From contig JACCXL010000078.1 in assembly GCA_013697015.1 (NCBI GenBank), positions 1 to 5,809 of the forward strand: DNA of 5,809 nt. Direction: 5' to 3'. The first letter of the stretch is position 1, and each line of letters opens with the position of its first letter. The position numbers and the translations under genes are program-made. Shown one piece after another: positions 5,078 to 5,809 of this stretch. The stretch comes from Chthoniobacterales bacterium. Lineage in GTDB: Bacteria > Verrucomicrobiota > Verrucomicrobiia > Chthoniobacterales > UBA10450. The notes under the pieces were generated by a model. That model did not search any database and was not told the DNA's origin. It saw only the letters and a program-made list of their open reading frames with translations.

Positions 5078-5299
5078 GTGGCACATCTGCCGCGCGCGCA
5101 GCGCGCGTTTGGGCTGAATGTCCGGAAGAAACGCGAAGCGAGCGGGCTCACGCAGGGATTTCGGCAGTTCAGCTTTCGCGGCCTCAAAATTTTATTGCAG
5201 CGCCGCTCGATCAAGATGTGCACTTTTATCAAGAGCGGTCTTGGAGGTTGGATTAATATACGTGATTCACGTATAGTGGCGCGTGTGTTCGGGAAATGA
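5078..5299 (+). pseudogene. Possible N-terminal remnant of an XRE-type helix-turn-helix regulator
   Basis: From GTG 5078 the frame reads about nine residues and then RAFGLNVRKKREASGLTQ (5102-5155). This matches the opening of XRE/Cro-type DNA-binding domains, in which a Gxx(I/V)RxxRxxxGLTQ block leads into the recognition helices. After LTQ the similarity stops abruptly (GFRQFSF...), and the frame runs on through palindrome copy D to a stop at 5297-5299 with no recognisable domain. Only about the first helix of such a domain is present, so it cannot work as a repressor. The match is short, and chance cannot be excluded. Confidence 0.42.
5257..5275. repeat. Palindrome, copy D
   Basis: TATACGTGATTCACGTATA is identical to the other three copies except for the central base (T instead of C), which leaves both arms perfectly paired. 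The upstream module shared by copies A to C is not recognisable here, so the palindrome can exist without it. Confidence 0.7.
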
Positions 5300-5357
5300 T
5301 CGCGGTGGCCACGAAAACATCGACACGTCCGGGGAGCGCATGCGCCCTCGCGTGCTG

Positions 5358-5379
5358 GTGATGGCGCCCCCGCCATTAC
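5358..5379 (+). other. GC-rich hairpin in the region 3' of the VOC remnant
   Basis: ATGGCG (5361-5366), loop CCCC, CGCCAT (5371-5376). As plus-strand RNA the stem extends to nine pairs with one G-U. The G-U favours the plus strand, while the neighbouring gene is on the minus strand, and there is no T-tract. Its role is unknown. No gene is supported between 5300 and 5428. Confidence 0.25.
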
Positions 5380-5428
5380 GAGATTTCAATCCCGAACGGA
5401 GCGCGATCAACCGTCGGGGCCTCAGTGA

Positions 5429-5809
5429 TCATCCACCCTTTGCCGCGCGTTCCAGCTCAGCCAGGTCCAGCTTCTCCATCTGCCAGAGCGCGGCCGTCAC
5501 CCGCTGAACGCGCGCGGGATCTTCGCCCCGCAGCCACTCCCACACCTTGCCCGGCACGATCTGCCACGGCATCCCGAACTTGTCCTTCAGCCAACCGCAC
5601 TCCATGTGTTCGCCCCCATCCGCCGCCAACTTCTCCCAGGAGTGATCGATCTCCTCCTGCGACCGTTGACCGTGCGCAATCAACGCCGCCCTGCAGGCGC
5701 TCGAAGGGCTCGAGCACGTCAAAACCGTGATCGTTCCGGCCAGCTAAGCCGAAGCGCGCCGTTGCGCCTTCAAGCTGGCAAGGCACGACACGGAGGAGCT
5801 ACGATGCGG
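5429..5809 (-). pseudogene. Frameshifted VOC-family gene (3-demethylubiquinone-9 3-methyltransferase-like), 5' end beyond window
   Basis: The C-terminal half, about 5662 down to the stop at 5431-5429, is well preserved. It reads SQEEIDHSWEKLAADGGE, then CGWLKDKFGMPWQIVP, then DPARVQRVTAALWQMEKLDL. This is the hallmark end of the PhnB-like/3-dmu-9_3-mt branch of the VOC (glyoxalase/bleomycin resistance) superfamily, whose members are mostly uncharacterised small metal-binding or dimeric proteins. Upstream the frame is broken. TAG at 5746-5744 closes it, and the matching middle part appears in another frame (TARFGLAG near 5762-5739 and FERLQGG near 5705-5685, compare family TRYGEAG and FxALNGG). 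Only about 23 bases separate FERLQGG from SQEEID, where the family has roughly 13-16 residues. At least one deletion and a frameshift are therefore implied, unless the read is faulty. The N-terminal part lies outside the window. Confidence 0.68.

Noticed and set aside
5093..5107. CGCGCGC-A-GCGCGCG palindrome
   Set aside because: Simple alternating GC runs occur readily in GC-rich DNA; there is no second copy and no functional context.
171..5275. CRISPR array from the repeated palindrome
   Set aside because: The four copies are hundreds to thousands of bases apart with no regular spacers and no cas genes.
5341..5507. Open frame beginning at ATG 5341 (GGGGAG upstream) reading MRPRVLVMAPPPLRDFNPE
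   Set aside because: A ribosome-binding-like sequence is present, but the frame runs into the antisense of the VOC gene, has no recognised domain and ends in Ser/Arg-rich noise.

Overview
The window looks like a GC-rich (estimated near 60% G+C) bacterial chromosome segment. It mixes a few intact genes with a large amount of repeat-derived and decayed sequence. Gene content (secreted M14 peptidase, ribbon-helix-helix/PIN toxin-antitoxin pair, VOC-family remnant) and abundant degenerate interspersed repeats would suit a soil bacterium such as a Verrucomicrobia/Chthoniobacterales member. That placement is an impression from style, not from a marker gene.

Layout. Positions 1-1161 hold no gene I can support. 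They contain two copies of a palindrome-ended repeat module, two copies of a membrane-helix-like repeat module, a CACAGAT cluster with a DnaA-box-like word, and a strong small hairpin. Positions 1162-3012 (+) encode a secreted M14-type zinc carboxypeptidase-like protein with a complete active-site set. Positions 3013-3380 are again repeat sequence, including the one copy in which the helix module, the acidic module and the palindrome are contiguous. Positions 3381-3944 (+) encode a five-helix integral membrane protein, possibly DUF1453/CcdC-like. Another repeat copy follows (about 3950-4083), then the 3' remnant of a dead VapC-type PIN toxin (about 4130-4270).

Eight bases after that remnant, a good sigma-70-like promoter (TTGACA, 17 bp, TACATT) drives an intact toxin-antitoxin operon. 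It consists of a ribbon-helix-helix antitoxin (4315-4533) overlapped by 4 bases by a PIN-domain toxin (4530-4934). The promoter is so close to the antitoxin ATG that the transcript is probably leaderless. Positions 4935-5428 hold no intact gene. They contain a short direct repeat, a fragment resembling the start of an XRE-type helix-turn-helix protein, the fourth palindrome copy and a hairpin. From 5429 to the window end, on the minus strand, lies a frameshifted VOC-family (3-demethylubiquinone-9 3-methyltransferase-like) gene with a well-preserved C-terminal half.

The intact genes do not form one pathway. The only functional pair is the toxin-antitoxin operon. The most unusual material is the repeat family: several divergent copies read, in one plus-strand frame, as a short membrane helix followed by an acidic segment that ends in a near-invariant 19-23 bp palindrome. 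This may be the debris of a small membrane-protein gene or a palindrome-ended mobile unit. I could not identify it with any named family.
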